13,517 nt of DNA from NCBI GenBank assembly GCA_002408105.1, contig DHQM01000091.1, forward strand, positions 1 through 13,517. The letters are read 5' to 3'. The DNA is from Gammaproteobacteria bacterium UBA5338 (lineage in GTDB: Bacteria > Pseudomonadota > Gammaproteobacteria > Pseudomonadales > UBA5862). This document shows, piece after piece, positions 7,173 through 13,517 of this stretch. The notes under the pieces were generated by a model. It worked only from the letters and a program-made list of their open reading frames with translations, had not been told where the DNA came from and made no database searches. Numbering within the stretch: the first letter of the stretch is position 1; each line of letters begins with the position of its first letter. Position numbers and translations under genes: made by a program.

Positions 7173-8723
7173 TCAGACCGCGCGCTCACGGCCCTCCCAG
7201 TACTTGTCACGCAGAAACCGCTTGTACAACTTGCCCGTGGGCAACCTCGGCAAGGCGTCGATGAAGTCGATCGAGCGCGGCCACTTGTACTTGGCGAGGT
7301 TCTCACCCACGTACTGCATGATGGCATCGCGGGTGCTGTCATTGGGTTCCACACCATCGTGCAACTCGACCACAGCTTTGACCACTTCGCCTTTCTCATC
7401 GTCGGGAATGCCAAACACCGCGACGTCCCGAATCAATGGCTGCTGAACCAATACCGCTTCGATTTCAGCCGGATAAATGTTGACGCCGCCGGTAATCACC
7501 ATGTCGATCTTGCGGTCGCGAATGAACAACCAACCGTCCTGGTCGATAAACCCCATGTCCCCCACAGTAAACATCCCGTGCATGCGGCTTTTGGCGGTTT
7601 TTTCTTCGTCCTTGTAGTACTCGAACTCTCCCATTGGGGAGCGCATGTAGATGGTGCCGATTTCGCCTGGCGGCAACTCATTGCCTTCATCGTCGAAAAT
7701 GGCGACCTCAGAGCCAGGCCAAGGCTTCCCAACCGTTCCGGGGTGTTCAAGCCATTCGTGGGCATTGCAGTAGGTGCCACCCCCCTCCGTCGCTGCGTAG
7801 TACTCATAGATCACCGGGCCGAACCACTCGATCATGCGGTGCTTGGTTGCTTCTGGACAGGGCGCGGCGGCGTGAATGACGTTGGTCAGGGACGAAACGT
7901 CGTACTTGCGCTTCTCCTCATCGGGCACGTCCAGCATGCGAATGAACATGGTTGGCACCATGTGGCTGGCGGTAATCCGGTATCGGTCGATGCGCTCAAG
8001 CGTGCCCTCAGGGGTCCATTTGTCCATGAGCACCAGGGTTTGGCCCAAGTGCAAGGCACCGATGCCAAACCCTCCGGGCGCGGCATGGTAGAGCGGTCCC
8101 GCGCACAGGTGTGCACCCACACCGGCCTGAATGTCAAACAGTGACGCCAGAAGCGCCGAGGATGCCGCGGCCTCTTCAGGTCCGGTTTCCGGCAGCGGTT
8201 TGCGCACGCCCTTGGGTCGCCCGGTGGTGCCCGACGTATAGAGCATCATCGAACCACCGGCGCGGCGCTCGGGTGCGGTGGTCGGTTGGTCTTCCCACAA
8301 CTCTTCGAATGGACGAAATCCAGCGATGGCGCCATCGACCACAAAGCACGCATTGCGGTCGAAGCTCAGCTGTTCAACTGCCTTGGCCGTGGCCTCAGCA
8401 TAGCGGGACGCGGCGAAAAAAGCCTTGGATTCAGAGTTCTCAATGATGTAGGCGATCTCGGGCCCGGTGAGGTGGAAATTGATGGGCGTGAGGTAAAGCC
8501 CCAGTTGTTGAACTGCCAATGCCAGCTCCACCCATTCCGCGCAGTTGTGCATGACCATAGAGATGGTATCGCCCCGGACCAGACCAAGCGCTCGCAATCC
8601 ATGGGAAACCTGGTTCACACGCTCCGCAAGCGCTCCGAAACTGTATTCGTCGTACTCAGGCGTAACCAGCGCCAACCGCTGGGGTTGCTGGGCTGCCCAA
8701 GTCCAAAAATCCGTTGCCGACAT
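7173..8723 (-). CDS. AMP-forming acyl-CoA ligase (synthetase)
   Basis: This 516-residue member of the ANL superfamily should activate a carboxylic acid with ATP through an acyl-AMP and transfer it to CoA. Visible motifs in order are the P-loop YTSGTTGRPKG (162-172), YYAATEGGG (308-316), TVGDMG (386-391), the hinge region RDRKIDMVITGGVNIYPAEIE (starting at 402) and the C-terminal PTGKLYKR, with catalytic Lys498. The length is typical. The ATG at 8723 follows AGGAGA at good spacing and gives the N-terminus MSATDFWTWAAQQPQRLALV; an upstream ATG at 8759 has no such support. It lies 56 bases after the Nudix gene and 11 bases before the hydrolase gene, so the three are probably one transcript. Fatty, aromatic or steroid-derived acids are all possible substrates; nothing in the sequence decides. 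Confidence 0.95.
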   Translation of the reverse strand: MSATDFWTWAAQQPQRLALVTPEYDEYSFGALAERVNQVSHGLRALGLVRGDTISMVMHNCAEWVELALAVQQLGLYLTPINFHLTGPEIAYIIENSESKAFFAASRYAEATAKAVEQLSFDRNACFVVDGAIAGFRPFEELWEDQPTTAPERRAGGSMMLYTSGTTGRPKGVRKPLPETGPEEAAASSALLASLFDIQAGVGAHLCAGPLYHAAPGGFGIGALHLGQTLVLMDKWTPEGTLERIDRYRITASHMVPTMFIRMLDVPDEEKRKYDVSSLTNVIHAAAPCPEATKHRMIEWFGPVIYEYYAATEGGGTYCNAHEWLEHPGTVGKPWPGSEVAIFDDEGNELPPGEIGTIYMRSPMGEFEYYKDEEKTAKSRMHGMFTVGDMGFIDQDGWLFIRDRKIDMVITGGVNIYPAEIEAVLVQQPLIRDVAVFGIPDDEKGEVVKAVVELHDGVEPNDSTRDAIMQYVGENLAKYKWPRSIDFIDALPRLPTGKLYKRFLRDKYWEGRERAV

Positions 8724-8779
8724 GGCCTGTCTCCTTGTTGTGTTTGGGGTGGGCGTCAACGCGCTGGAGCTGCCGCCTG

Positions 8780-9565
8780 TTACTTCACTTTTTCAGCCGT
8801 ATGCGGATAGCCCGCATTCGCTGGGATGGTCAAATAGCTTCCCCCGTCACGCTGTTCGATCCACGGCTCGACGGTGACCACCTCGGCGGTCCGACTGCGC
8901 TCGATTGCCGAGCCGACATTCTGTGCTTCGGCAAGCTTGAGCAAGTTCATTTTGGTGGGAAAAATCACGGTGTACTGACCTGACTCGGCCCCCTCCAAAG
9001 CCCGTTGGGGGGATATCCACACCGAGTCAACCGATTCACTGCCATCGTGCACCGCAAGTTGGTCTGCTGGCGCCTTGGCCAGGTAAAAATGCGTATCGAA
9101 GCGCTTGGGCACCATCTTGGGCGTCACCCAATGGGCGAAAAAGTGCAGGCAATCGAGTGCAAGCTCAAGGTCTTCACGCTCAAGGAACTGTGCAAGCGTC
9201 AGCCTGCCCTCAACGAGCGCGGACCGATCGTCTTCCAAGTGGGCCAACCGATCGGCGGAAATCAGCGCTCGCTCCCCGCGGGGACGGGCGAGCAGCAGAC
9301 CGCACTCTTCGAAGGTTTCTCGAATGCAAGCCACCTGCATGGGGACGTCAGCCTCTGGGTGCCCACCCTGCTTCGCGCAGCGGGCCAGCACTTCAGGGTC
9401 GCTGTCTTGCGCTTCCAGCTTCCCGCCGGGAAACACCAATGCCCCTGAAGCAAAATCGATCTGGTGGTGGCGCACCACCATAAAGACTTCCAGGCCTTGC
9501 TCGCCATCCCGGCACACCAATACGGTGGCCGCGGGGACGGGAGACACGGGTTGGTGCTGAGACAT
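8780..9565 (-). CDS. Nudix hydrolase with an interrupted Nudix box (NUDT19-like)
   Basis: The 261-residue protein opens with a Nudix fold: AATVLVCRDGEQGLEVFMVVR (from residue 12), FASGALVFPGGKLE (38-51) and the core RETFEECGL (82-90), which fits REUXEEXGU. The usual GX5EX7RE spacing is not kept: about 20 extra residues separate the GG of FPGGK from RE. Such an insertion is known in NUDT19, a coenzyme A diphosphatase, and in related bacterial proteins. With an acyl-CoA ligase next in the operon, cleavage of CoA or acyl-CoA is a reasonable guess but is not shown. The ATG at 9565 is chosen because the fold begins a few residues later. The Shine-Dalgarno is weak (CGGGTAA). An in-frame start at 9628 would add 21 residues unlike the family. 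Confidence 0.9.
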   Translation of the reverse strand: MSQHQPVSPVPAATVLVCRDGEQGLEVFMVVRHHQIDFASGALVFPGGKLEAQDSDPEVLARCAKQGGHPEADVPMQVACIRETFEECGLLLARPRGERALISADRLAHLEDDRSALVEGRLTLAQFLEREDLELALDCLHFFAHWVTPKMVPKRFDTHFYLAKAPADQLAVHDGSESVDSVWISPQRALEGAESGQYTVIFPTKMNLLKLAEAQNVGSAIERSRTAEVVTVEPWIEQRDGGSYLTIPANAGYPHTAEKVK

Positions 9566-9651
9566 GGCAGTTACCCGACGTGTGCGACGCACGCCGCCTG
9601 GCAGGGTCAGGCCCCCGGCGCGTCGCAATCATGTAGTTATGGTTATGAGGG

Positions 9652-9669
9652 CACGAAGCGGACTTCGTG
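9652..9669 (-). repeat. 7-bp hairpin upstream of the Nudix operon
   Basis: CACGAAG (9652-9658) and CTTCGTG (9663-9669) pair around a 4-base loop. It lies about 85 bases upstream of the Nudix start, beside the tandem GTTATG repeat, and could be an operator half-site pair or an RNA hairpin. No T run follows on either strand. Confidence 0.4.
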
Positions 9670-9855
9670 ACATGCTTACGCTATCAACTCGCATGTAGCC
9701 GCGCAATGCCCGGGCGACAACGTGCTCGGCGAGGGAGGCCACGCCCGAGGGCCGAGGGCTGGAGGGTCTGGTGGCTAGAGAGCGAATCGACGCCTGGCGG
9801 CGTGCCCGCATCGCTGCACGGGATATGGGTAGGAGTATGGGTGGCTGACCTGAGA

Positions 9856-9882
9856 TTGTTGATTTGCTTTTACAATCAACAA
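9856..9882 (-). repeat. 9-bp AT-rich hairpin downstream of tRNA-Ser
   Basis: TTGTTGATT (9856-9864) and AATCAACAA (9874-9882) pair perfectly around a 9-base loop, starting 14 bases beyond the CCA end of the tRNA. It may be the 3' end signal of the tRNA transcript, though the stem is AT-rich and no T run follows. Confidence 0.45.
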
Positions 9883-9896
9883 GTCGCGCAATTATC

Positions 9897-9986
9897 TGGC
9901 GGAGGGGGTGGGATTTGAACCCACGAAGGGCGTTAACCCTTGCCGGTTTTCAAGACCGGTGCATTCAGCCGCTCTGCCACCCCTCC
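9897..9986 (-). tRNA. tRNA-Ser (anticodon UGA)
   Basis: A 90-base class II tRNA can be folded. The acceptor stem is GGAGGGG with CCCCTCC, followed by discriminator G and an encoded CCA. The anticodon stem CCGGT/ACCGG holds the loop CTTGAAA with anticodon TGA at 9950-9952. The long variable arm (AAGGG with CCCTT) is typical of serine tRNAs, and the T arm is GTGGG-TTCAAAT-CCCAC. It reads UCA and, by wobble, other UCN codons. It is divergent from yccA. Confidence 0.97.
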
Positions 9987-9997
9987 GCGGCCAGCGC

Positions 9998-10027
9998 AGT
10001 GTACCGCATGCAGCAAACCAGCGTCAG
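9998..10027 (-). promoter_or_regulatory. Candidate promoter of tRNA-Ser
   Basis: On the minus strand CTGACG (10022-10027) and TACACT (9998-10003) are spaced 18 bases and each match the sigma-70 consensus at four of six positions. The -10 box ends 11 bases before the tRNA. The position fits a tRNA promoter; the match is moderate. Confidence 0.45.
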
Positions 10028-10140
10028 CCCAAACCGCTGTTCGGCATTGCTTGCATTCGCCGGCGCGGCCATTAGTATTCATACCCATCGGCGGGCGTTG
10101 ACCACCCCCGCCCTCGATCTTCAATCAAGGAGACCCAAAC
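10028..10140 (+). promoter_or_regulatory. yccA leader with promoter candidate and Shine-Dalgarno
   Basis: TTGCAT (10051-10056) and TAGTAT (10073-10078) with a 16-base spacer are a weak promoter candidate. AAGGAG at 10127-10132, eight bases before the ATG, is a strong ribosome binding site that fixes the yccA start. Confidence 0.35.
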
Positions 10141-10794
10141 ATGGCTCAATCCAGCATTGTGCTTGATCGCCGTCAACAGGTGGCCGTCGAAACCAATAAG
10201 GTTCTGCGCAACACCTATGCGCTGCTTGCCCTCACCCTGCTGTTTAGTGCAGCAACGGCGACAGTGTCCATGGCAGTCAACTTTCCCTACCTCGGTCTGT
10301 GGATGTTGTTACCGTACTTTGGTCTGCTCTTCGCAGTCGAGAAGACCAAGAACAGCGGCTGGGGCCTTGCCTGGGTGTTCGCCCTGACCGGCTGGATGGG
10401 CTTGACCCTTGGGCCCATCCTGAACTTCTACGCCGGCCTAAACGGATACACACCCATCCTCCTGGCCTTGGCTGGAACCGCTGGCATTTTCTTGGCGTTG
10501 TCCGCTTACGTTTTGATCACCCGCAAGGACCTGAGCTTCATGACCGGCTTTCTTATGACCGGTATGCTGGTGGCTTTCATCGCTGCGATCGCCAACGTGT
10601 TTTTGCAGATCTCGGCGCTGGGCCTTGTCATCAGCAGCATGTTTCTGGTGGTGTCCTCGGGCCTGATCATGTGGCAAACCAGTGCGATCATCCACGGAGG
10701 CGAACGCAACTACATCTCGGCCACCGTGACGCTTTACGTCATGCTGTATAACATCTTCACCATCTTGCTCAGCTTTTTGGGACAGGATGACTGA
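10141..10794 (+). CDS. yccA: YccA, Bax inhibitor-1 family inner membrane protein
   Basis: The 217-residue protein matches Escherichia coli YccA along its length in what I recall of that sequence: NKVLRNTYALLALTL (19-33), LGPILNFY (90-97), SAYVLITRKDLSF (121-133), ANVFLQ (151-156) and IIHGGERNYISATVTLY (183-199). About seven hydrophobic segments fit the BI-1 fold in the inner membrane. In E. coli YccA is a substrate and modulator of the FtsH protease, protecting for example SecY from degradation; the same role here is inferred from similarity. The N-terminus is the cytosolic tail that FtsH engages. The ATG at 10141 is set by AAGGAG. The gene lies between tRNA-Ser(UGA) and tusDCB and is followed by a terminator. 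Confidence 0.96.
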   Translation: MAQSSIVLDRRQQVAVETNKVLRNTYALLALTLLFSAATATVSMAVNFPYLGLWMLLPYFGLLFAVEKTKNSGWGLAWVFALTGWMGLTLGPILNFYAGLNGYTPILLALAGTAGIFLALSAYVLITRKDLSFMTGFLMTGMLVAFIAAIANVFLQISALGLVISSMFLVVSSGLIMWQTSAIIHGGERNYISATVTLYVMLYNIFTILLSFLGQDD

Positions 10795-10820
10795 ACCGCC
10801 GTTGTACTCCGCTGCTTCAG

Positions 10821-10844
10821 AGCCCCGCCACCGCGGGGCTTTTT
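10821..10844 (+). terminator. Rho-independent terminator after yccA
   Basis: AGCCCCGC (10821-10828) pairs with GCGGGGCT (10833-10840) around a CACC loop and is followed by TTTT. It begins 26 bases after the yccA stop and ends 34 bases before the tusD start. Confidence 0.9.
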
Positions 10845-10878
10845 GCATTTGGCCAGCCTTCCGGGAGTCACCGTCCCC

Positions 10879-11271
10879 ATGCGGTTCGCCTTAGTCATCA
10901 CCTGCGCGCCATTCACGCATCCCGGCGCCCAGACCGCGCTGCGGTTTGCAACTGCGGCGCTCGAAGCAGGCCACGGGCTGTACCGGGTATTCTTCTACGA
11001 GGATGGCGTGCATACCGGGGACGCCCGCGTCAGATCAACGCCGACAGAGACACCTGTGCCGGCTGCATGGCAAGCGCTGGCCCGCGAACACGGCCTCGAC
11101 CTGGTACTCTGCAGTGGCTCGGCTGCGCGCCGCGGCATGCTGGACCAGACAGAATCCGACCGCCGGCAAACCCTTGGGGGGAACATCGCCGACGGGTTTG
11201 CACTCGCTGGCTTGGGCCAGTTGCTCGATGCAACGCTGGAAGCCGAGCGGGTGCTTTGGTTCGGCCCGTGA
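10879..11271 (+). CDS. tusD: Sulfurtransferase TusD (DsrE-like)
   Basis: The 130-residue protein is the DsrE-like subunit that takes sulfur from TusA and passes it to TusE in 2-thiouridine synthesis at tRNA position 34. Visible family features are FALVITCAPFTHPGAQTAL (3-21), VFFYEDGV (37-44) and LVLCSGSAARRGM (75-87). Cys78 falls at the same residue number as the active-site Cys78 of E. coli TusD, so the protein should be active. The ATG at 10879 is preceded by GGGAG, 11 bases away; an upstream ATG at 10843 lies inside the terminator and is rejected. The stop overlaps the tusC start by four bases (GTGA). A role in sulfur oxidation (DsrE) is the alternative, but no other dsr gene is present. 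Confidence 0.94.
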   Translation: MRFALVITCAPFTHPGAQTALRFATAALEAGHGLYRVFFYEDGVHTGDARVRSTPTETPVPAAWQALAREHGLDLVLCSGSAARRGMLDQTESDRRQTLGGNIADGFALAGLGQLLDATLEAERVLWFGP

Positions 11272-11630
11272 GCGCCTTGCAGATCGCTTTCGTTCACAGC
11301 AGAGGGCCCTATGATGGCCCCTTTGCTCAAGACGGCCTCGACGCGGCGATGGTGGCCGCCGCGTTCGACCAAAAGGTCACACTGGTGTTTGTGGACGACG
11401 GTGTGTACCAACTGCTACCAGGCCATGCACCTGCAGCGATCGGAAGAAAGCGAGCCGATGAGGCCCTGGGGCACCTCGGAGCCCTCGGCGTCCAGCGCGT
11501 CCTCATCGATCGCGCATCGCTTGATCTGCGCGGTGTCGCAGCAGAGCTGCTCAACCTCCCCGCGAAGCCCATGGAGGCGGGGGACATCGCCCGATTTCTG
11601 GAAACCCAGGACCAGGTCTTCGTATTCTGA
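11268..11630 (+). CDS. tusC: Sulfur relay protein TusC (DsrF-like)
   Basis: The 120-residue protein (E. coli TusC has 119) belongs to the DsrE/F family and is a structural partner in the TusBCD hexamer. It reads IAFVHSRGPYDG at 6-17 and VTLVFVDDGVYQLLPG at 37-52, both typical, and contains no cysteine, in line with its non-catalytic role. The start is a GTG overlapping the tusD stop in GTGA. No Shine-Dalgarno is evident, so translation is probably coupled to tusD. An upstream in-frame ATG at 11067 lies deep inside tusD and is rejected. Confidence 0.93.
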   Translation: MSALQIAFVHSRGPYDGPFAQDGLDAAMVAAAFDQKVTLVFVDDGVYQLLPGHAPAAIGRKRADEALGHLGALGVQRVLIDRASLDLRGVAAELLNLPAKPMEAGDIARFLETQDQVFVF

Positions 11631-11633
11631 ACC

Positions 11634-11942
11634 ATGGCCACCCTGCACACGGTCAACAAGTCCCCCACGTCAAGCCCTTTGCTGGCCCGCTGCATGCGCT
11701 TTGCGGTGCCGCAGAGTGTCGTGTTGTTGATCGAGGATGGTGTTTATGGCGCCACTGCTGCCGTCGCCGGGCAACCCCCGATCGAACCATGGCTGGCGAG
11801 CTTCACCTGGTATGTGCTGCGGCCCGACCTGCAGGCACGGGGTCTGCCCGCGGATCTCCTTCACGCTGCAATACAACCGATTGATGACCTGGGCTTTGTG
11901 GAACTGGCATTGGCCAGCACACGAATCATCAACTGGTACTGA
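11634..11942 (+). CDS. tusB: Sulfur relay protein TusB (DsrH-like)
   Basis: The 102-residue protein starts LHTVNKSP (4-11), followed by VVLLIEDGVYGA (29-40), the recognisable TusB/DsrH pattern, and ends in NWY, similar to the MAW end of E. coli TusB. It completes the TusBCD complex. It carries Cys20, a position that is leucine in E. coli TusB but, as I recall, is the conserved cysteine of Allochromatium vinosum DsrH. The gene starts three bases after the tusC stop with no clear Shine-Dalgarno, so translation is presumably coupled. tusE, which follows tusB in several gammaproteobacteria, does not follow here; the next gene is convergent apeB. Confidence 0.92.
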   Translation: MATLHTVNKSPTSSPLLARCMRFAVPQSVVLLIEDGVYGATAAVAGQPPIEPWLASFTWYVLRPDLQARGLPADLLHAAIQPIDDLGFVELALASTRIINWY

Positions 11943-11986
11943 CCTGACCCACAGCAGCCCGGCTCGGGACCGGCAGGCGCAGGCTT

Positions 11987-13303
11987 TTAGTGGAGCGCAC
12001 TCGCCGCAAAAAACGTGGCCATCACAGACGCCAGCTGATGCGGATCCGAACTCCCGGCCAACTCGCGAATCGAGTGCATGGCGAAGGTCGGCACGCCGAC
12101 ATCCACCGTAGGGATGCCAAGCTCGGTGGCTGCAATGGGGCCTATGGTGCTTCCACAGGCGAGATCCGACCGCATCACGAACAGCTGCACGGGAACTCCG
12201 GTGGCCTCAGCCAGAAGGCGGAATCGGGACTGGGTCGCACTGTTGCTTGCGTAGCGTTGGTTGGCGTTGACTTTGATCACCACGCCGCCGTTCAACTTCG
12301 GCCCGTGGTTCGGATCGTGCCGATCGGCGTAGTTCGGATGGATGCCATGGGCGTTGTCCGCAGAAATCAGCATGGAGCGTTGCAGCGCCTGGGTGAGCGT
12401 CGCGCCCACTCCGACCCAGCGCTCCAACACGTCCCGCAAGAAAGTGCCCTGGGCGCCTGCTGCAGACGCACTGCCAACTTCTTCATGGTCACTGAGGACC
12501 ACCATGGCGGGCAGCCGCTCATCGGCAACGCACAACGCTTGGGTTGCGGCGTAGCAACTCAGCAGGTTGTCCAGCCGAGCTGAAGCCATGAATTCCCTGT
12601 TGATTCCCACGAACCCTGGTGGCTGCACATCGTACAGACACAGCTCCCAGTCCAAGATGCGTTGCAGGCGGACGGTTGGGTGCGCCAAACGCGCGTGCTC
12701 GAGCAGCCAATCCTGAACGCTGAACGCAGCCTTTTCACCGAGCTGCGCCACAACGGCCGGAAGGTGCTGCTGCGCATTGATGCTGCGGCTCTTGTTCGCA
12801 TCGCGATCGAGGTGAATCGCAAGGCTCGGGATCACCGCAATCGGATCATTCAAGTTAATCAGCACGTCAACCAAGGCCCCCTCACCGGTTACACCGTTCA
12901 GGCGACCGGCGATCGAGAGGTCGCGATCAAACCAGGGGTTGAGCAAAACACCCCCATAGGTTTCTACGCCGAGTTGGACATACCCGTGCTGGGTCACAAC
13001 GGGATCCGGCTTGATCCGCAGGCAGGGGCTGTCTGTGTGCGCTCCAACGATCCGAAGCCCAGCCTCGCCTGCCCCGCGCATGCCGTGAACAAAGGCAATG
13101 AGTGACGAACCATTGCGCGACACCCAATAGCGCCCGCCAGGGCGCAGCGTCCAGTCCTCTGATTCGCGCAGTTCAATAAAGCCTGCGGCTTCCAACAGCC
13201 GGGTCGCTGCCCCAACCGCATGAAAAGGGGTCGGCGAATCCTGCAGAAATCGGAACAACCCTGCGTTGAACGCCTCTCGTTGTGGCATTGAGGAGACCGG
13301 CAC
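11987..13303 (-). CDS. apeB: M18 family aminopeptidase (aspartyl aminopeptidase type)
   Basis: The 438-residue zinc exopeptidase should remove N-terminal, probably acidic, residues from peptides in the cytoplasm. The M18 metal ligands are readable: His89 (GAHTDSP), Asp245 (SARLDN), Glu274/Glu275 (SDHEEVGS), Asp316 (ISADNAHG) and His410 (FAMHSIREL). The blocks GVVIKVNANQRYASN (340-354) and RSDLACGSTIGPI (378-390) are typical of the family, and the length is usual for bacterial members. I choose the GTG at 13303 because GGAG stands 7 bases upstream. The ATG at 13288, five codons later, lacks a Shine-Dalgarno, and the ATG at 13378 would add 25 unlikely residues. The gene converges on tusB with 44 bases between stops and no clear terminator. 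Confidence 0.95.
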   Translation of the reverse strand: MPVSSMPQREAFNAGLFRFLQDSPTPFHAVGAATRLLEAAGFIELRESEDWTLRPGGRYWVSRNGSSLIAFVHGMRGAGEAGLRIVGAHTDSPCLRIKPDPVVTQHGYVQLGVETYGGVLLNPWFDRDLSIAGRLNGVTGEGALVDVLINLNDPIAVIPSLAIHLDRDANKSRSINAQQHLPAVVAQLGEKAAFSVQDWLLEHARLAHPTVRLQRILDWELCLYDVQPPGFVGINREFMASARLDNLLSCYAATQALCVADERLPAMVVLSDHEEVGSASAAGAQGTFLRDVLERWVGVGATLTQALQRSMLISADNAHGIHPNYADRHDPNHGPKLNGGVVIKVNANQRYASNSATQSRFRLLAEATGVPVQLFVMRSDLACGSTIGPIAATELGIPTVDVGVPTFAMHSIRELAGSSDPHQLASVMATFFAASALH

Positions 13304-13517
13304 CGCACTTCTCCATTCCAGGCACGCCGCATGCGGGCATGGCCAACCTAAACCCATCATGGTACCGGTAGCGGCCACACACTGTCAGGCGCGAATCCGG
13401 AGCCCACCACCTATATTGACAAATTCCTTGAACTTCGCCGTCAATGGCCCACGGGTACCCCAGAACTTTAACAGCCCACTCCCGCCGGACAATCGACTAG
13501 GCTTTCCGTTATTAAGT
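13304..13517. other. Region upstream of apeB to the window edge
   Basis: No gene is supported. ATTGAC (13415-13420) and GTCAAT (13440-13445) form a 6-bp inverted repeat with 19 bases between arms; on the minus strand TTGACG within it could be a -35 box for apeB, but no good -10 box follows at normal spacing. Confidence 0.3.

Larger units (their letters stand above)
9566..9896. other. Intergenic region between the Nudix gene and tRNA-Ser
   Basis: These 331 bases hold no convincing gene; short open frames on both strands lack start signals and protein-like composition. Two hairpins (9652-9669 and 9856-9882) and a tandem GTTATG pair (9636-9647) are visible. On the minus strand the pair reads CATAACCATAAC and could include the -10 box of the Nudix operon; the same CATAAC occurs in the motifs before the crotonase and dehydrogenase genes. 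Confidence 0.5.

Noticed and set aside
7359..8144. 261-codon plus-strand frame opposite the acyl-CoA ligase gene
   Set aside because: It lies wholly inside a strongly conserved gene and shows no protein-family features.
9596..9612. Third copy of the CAGGGTC element before the Nudix gene
   Set aside because: Only the core heptamer matches. The left half of the palindrome is absent, and the site is inside a different small inverted repeat (GCCTG/CAGGC).
9667..9918. 83-codon plus-strand frame running from the intergenic region into the tRNA
   Set aside because: It overlaps tRNA-Ser, lacks a ribosome binding site and has a low-complexity composition rich in Arg and Gly.
11943..11986. Terminator between tusB and apeB
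   Set aside because: The only inverted repeat is a 4-bp CCGG/CCGG pairing with no suitable T run on the expected strands.
13352..13471. 39-codon plus-strand open stretch upstream of apeB reading TYIDKFLELRRQW near its end
   Set aside because: It looks protein-like for a short way but has no start codon, ends in TAA, partly overlaps the apeB start, and matches nothing I recognise. It may be a gene remnant but cannot be supported.
1..13517. CRISPR array, insertion sequence, prophage or integron
   Set aside because: No regularly spaced repeats, transposase, integrase or terminal inverted repeats were found on either strand.

Overview
The window looks like an ordinary chromosomal segment of a fairly GC-rich, free-living gammaproteobacterium. 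Supporting signs are a long-form Prc/Tsp protease, a YccA-type Bax inhibitor protein, a tusDCB sulfur-relay cluster, an M18 aminopeptidase of the ApeB type, and a tRNA-Ser(UGA) beside yccA (as I recall, serT lies beside yccA in Escherichia coli). I see no insertion sequence, CRISPR array, phage gene or integrase.

Layout. Positions 1-75 may hold the first codons of a gene on the minus strand, cut by the window edge. From 3432 down to 188 on the minus strand lies an acyl-CoA catabolism block: a crotonase-fold protein, a catalytic acyl-CoA dehydrogenase and a second dehydrogenase that lacks the catalytic base, closed by a strong terminator at 118-153. A 15-bp palindrome in front of the dehydrogenase pair and a degraded copy in front of the crotonase gene suggest shared control. 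On the plus strand follow a YohC-like Yip1 membrane protein (3629-4228) and prc (4312-6405).

Convergent with prc, a minus-strand set of three genes runs from 9565 to 6427: a Nudix hydrolase with an interrupted Nudix box, an AMP-forming acyl-CoA ligase and an alpha/beta hydrolase. The 331-base stretch 9566-9896 has no convincing gene but contains two small hairpins. tRNA-Ser(UGA) lies at 9986-9897 (minus). Divergent from it are yccA and, beyond a terminator, tightly packed tusD-tusC-tusB (10141-11942). Convergent to tusB is apeB (13303-11987, minus).

Working together: the crotonase/dehydrogenase block and the Nudix/ligase/hydrolase set both concern CoA thioesters. They could activate and shorten a carboxylic acid substrate that the sequence does not identify. 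Prc and Yip1 belong to the envelope. TusDCB passes sulfur towards 2-thiouridine at the tRNA wobble position, but its usual partner TusE is not in the window.

Most of the window is conventional. The best leads are the predicted heteromeric dehydrogenase with a non-catalytic subunit, a crotonase without either canonical glutamate, the shared palindrome, and a TusB carrying a DsrH-type cysteine in a cluster without tusE.
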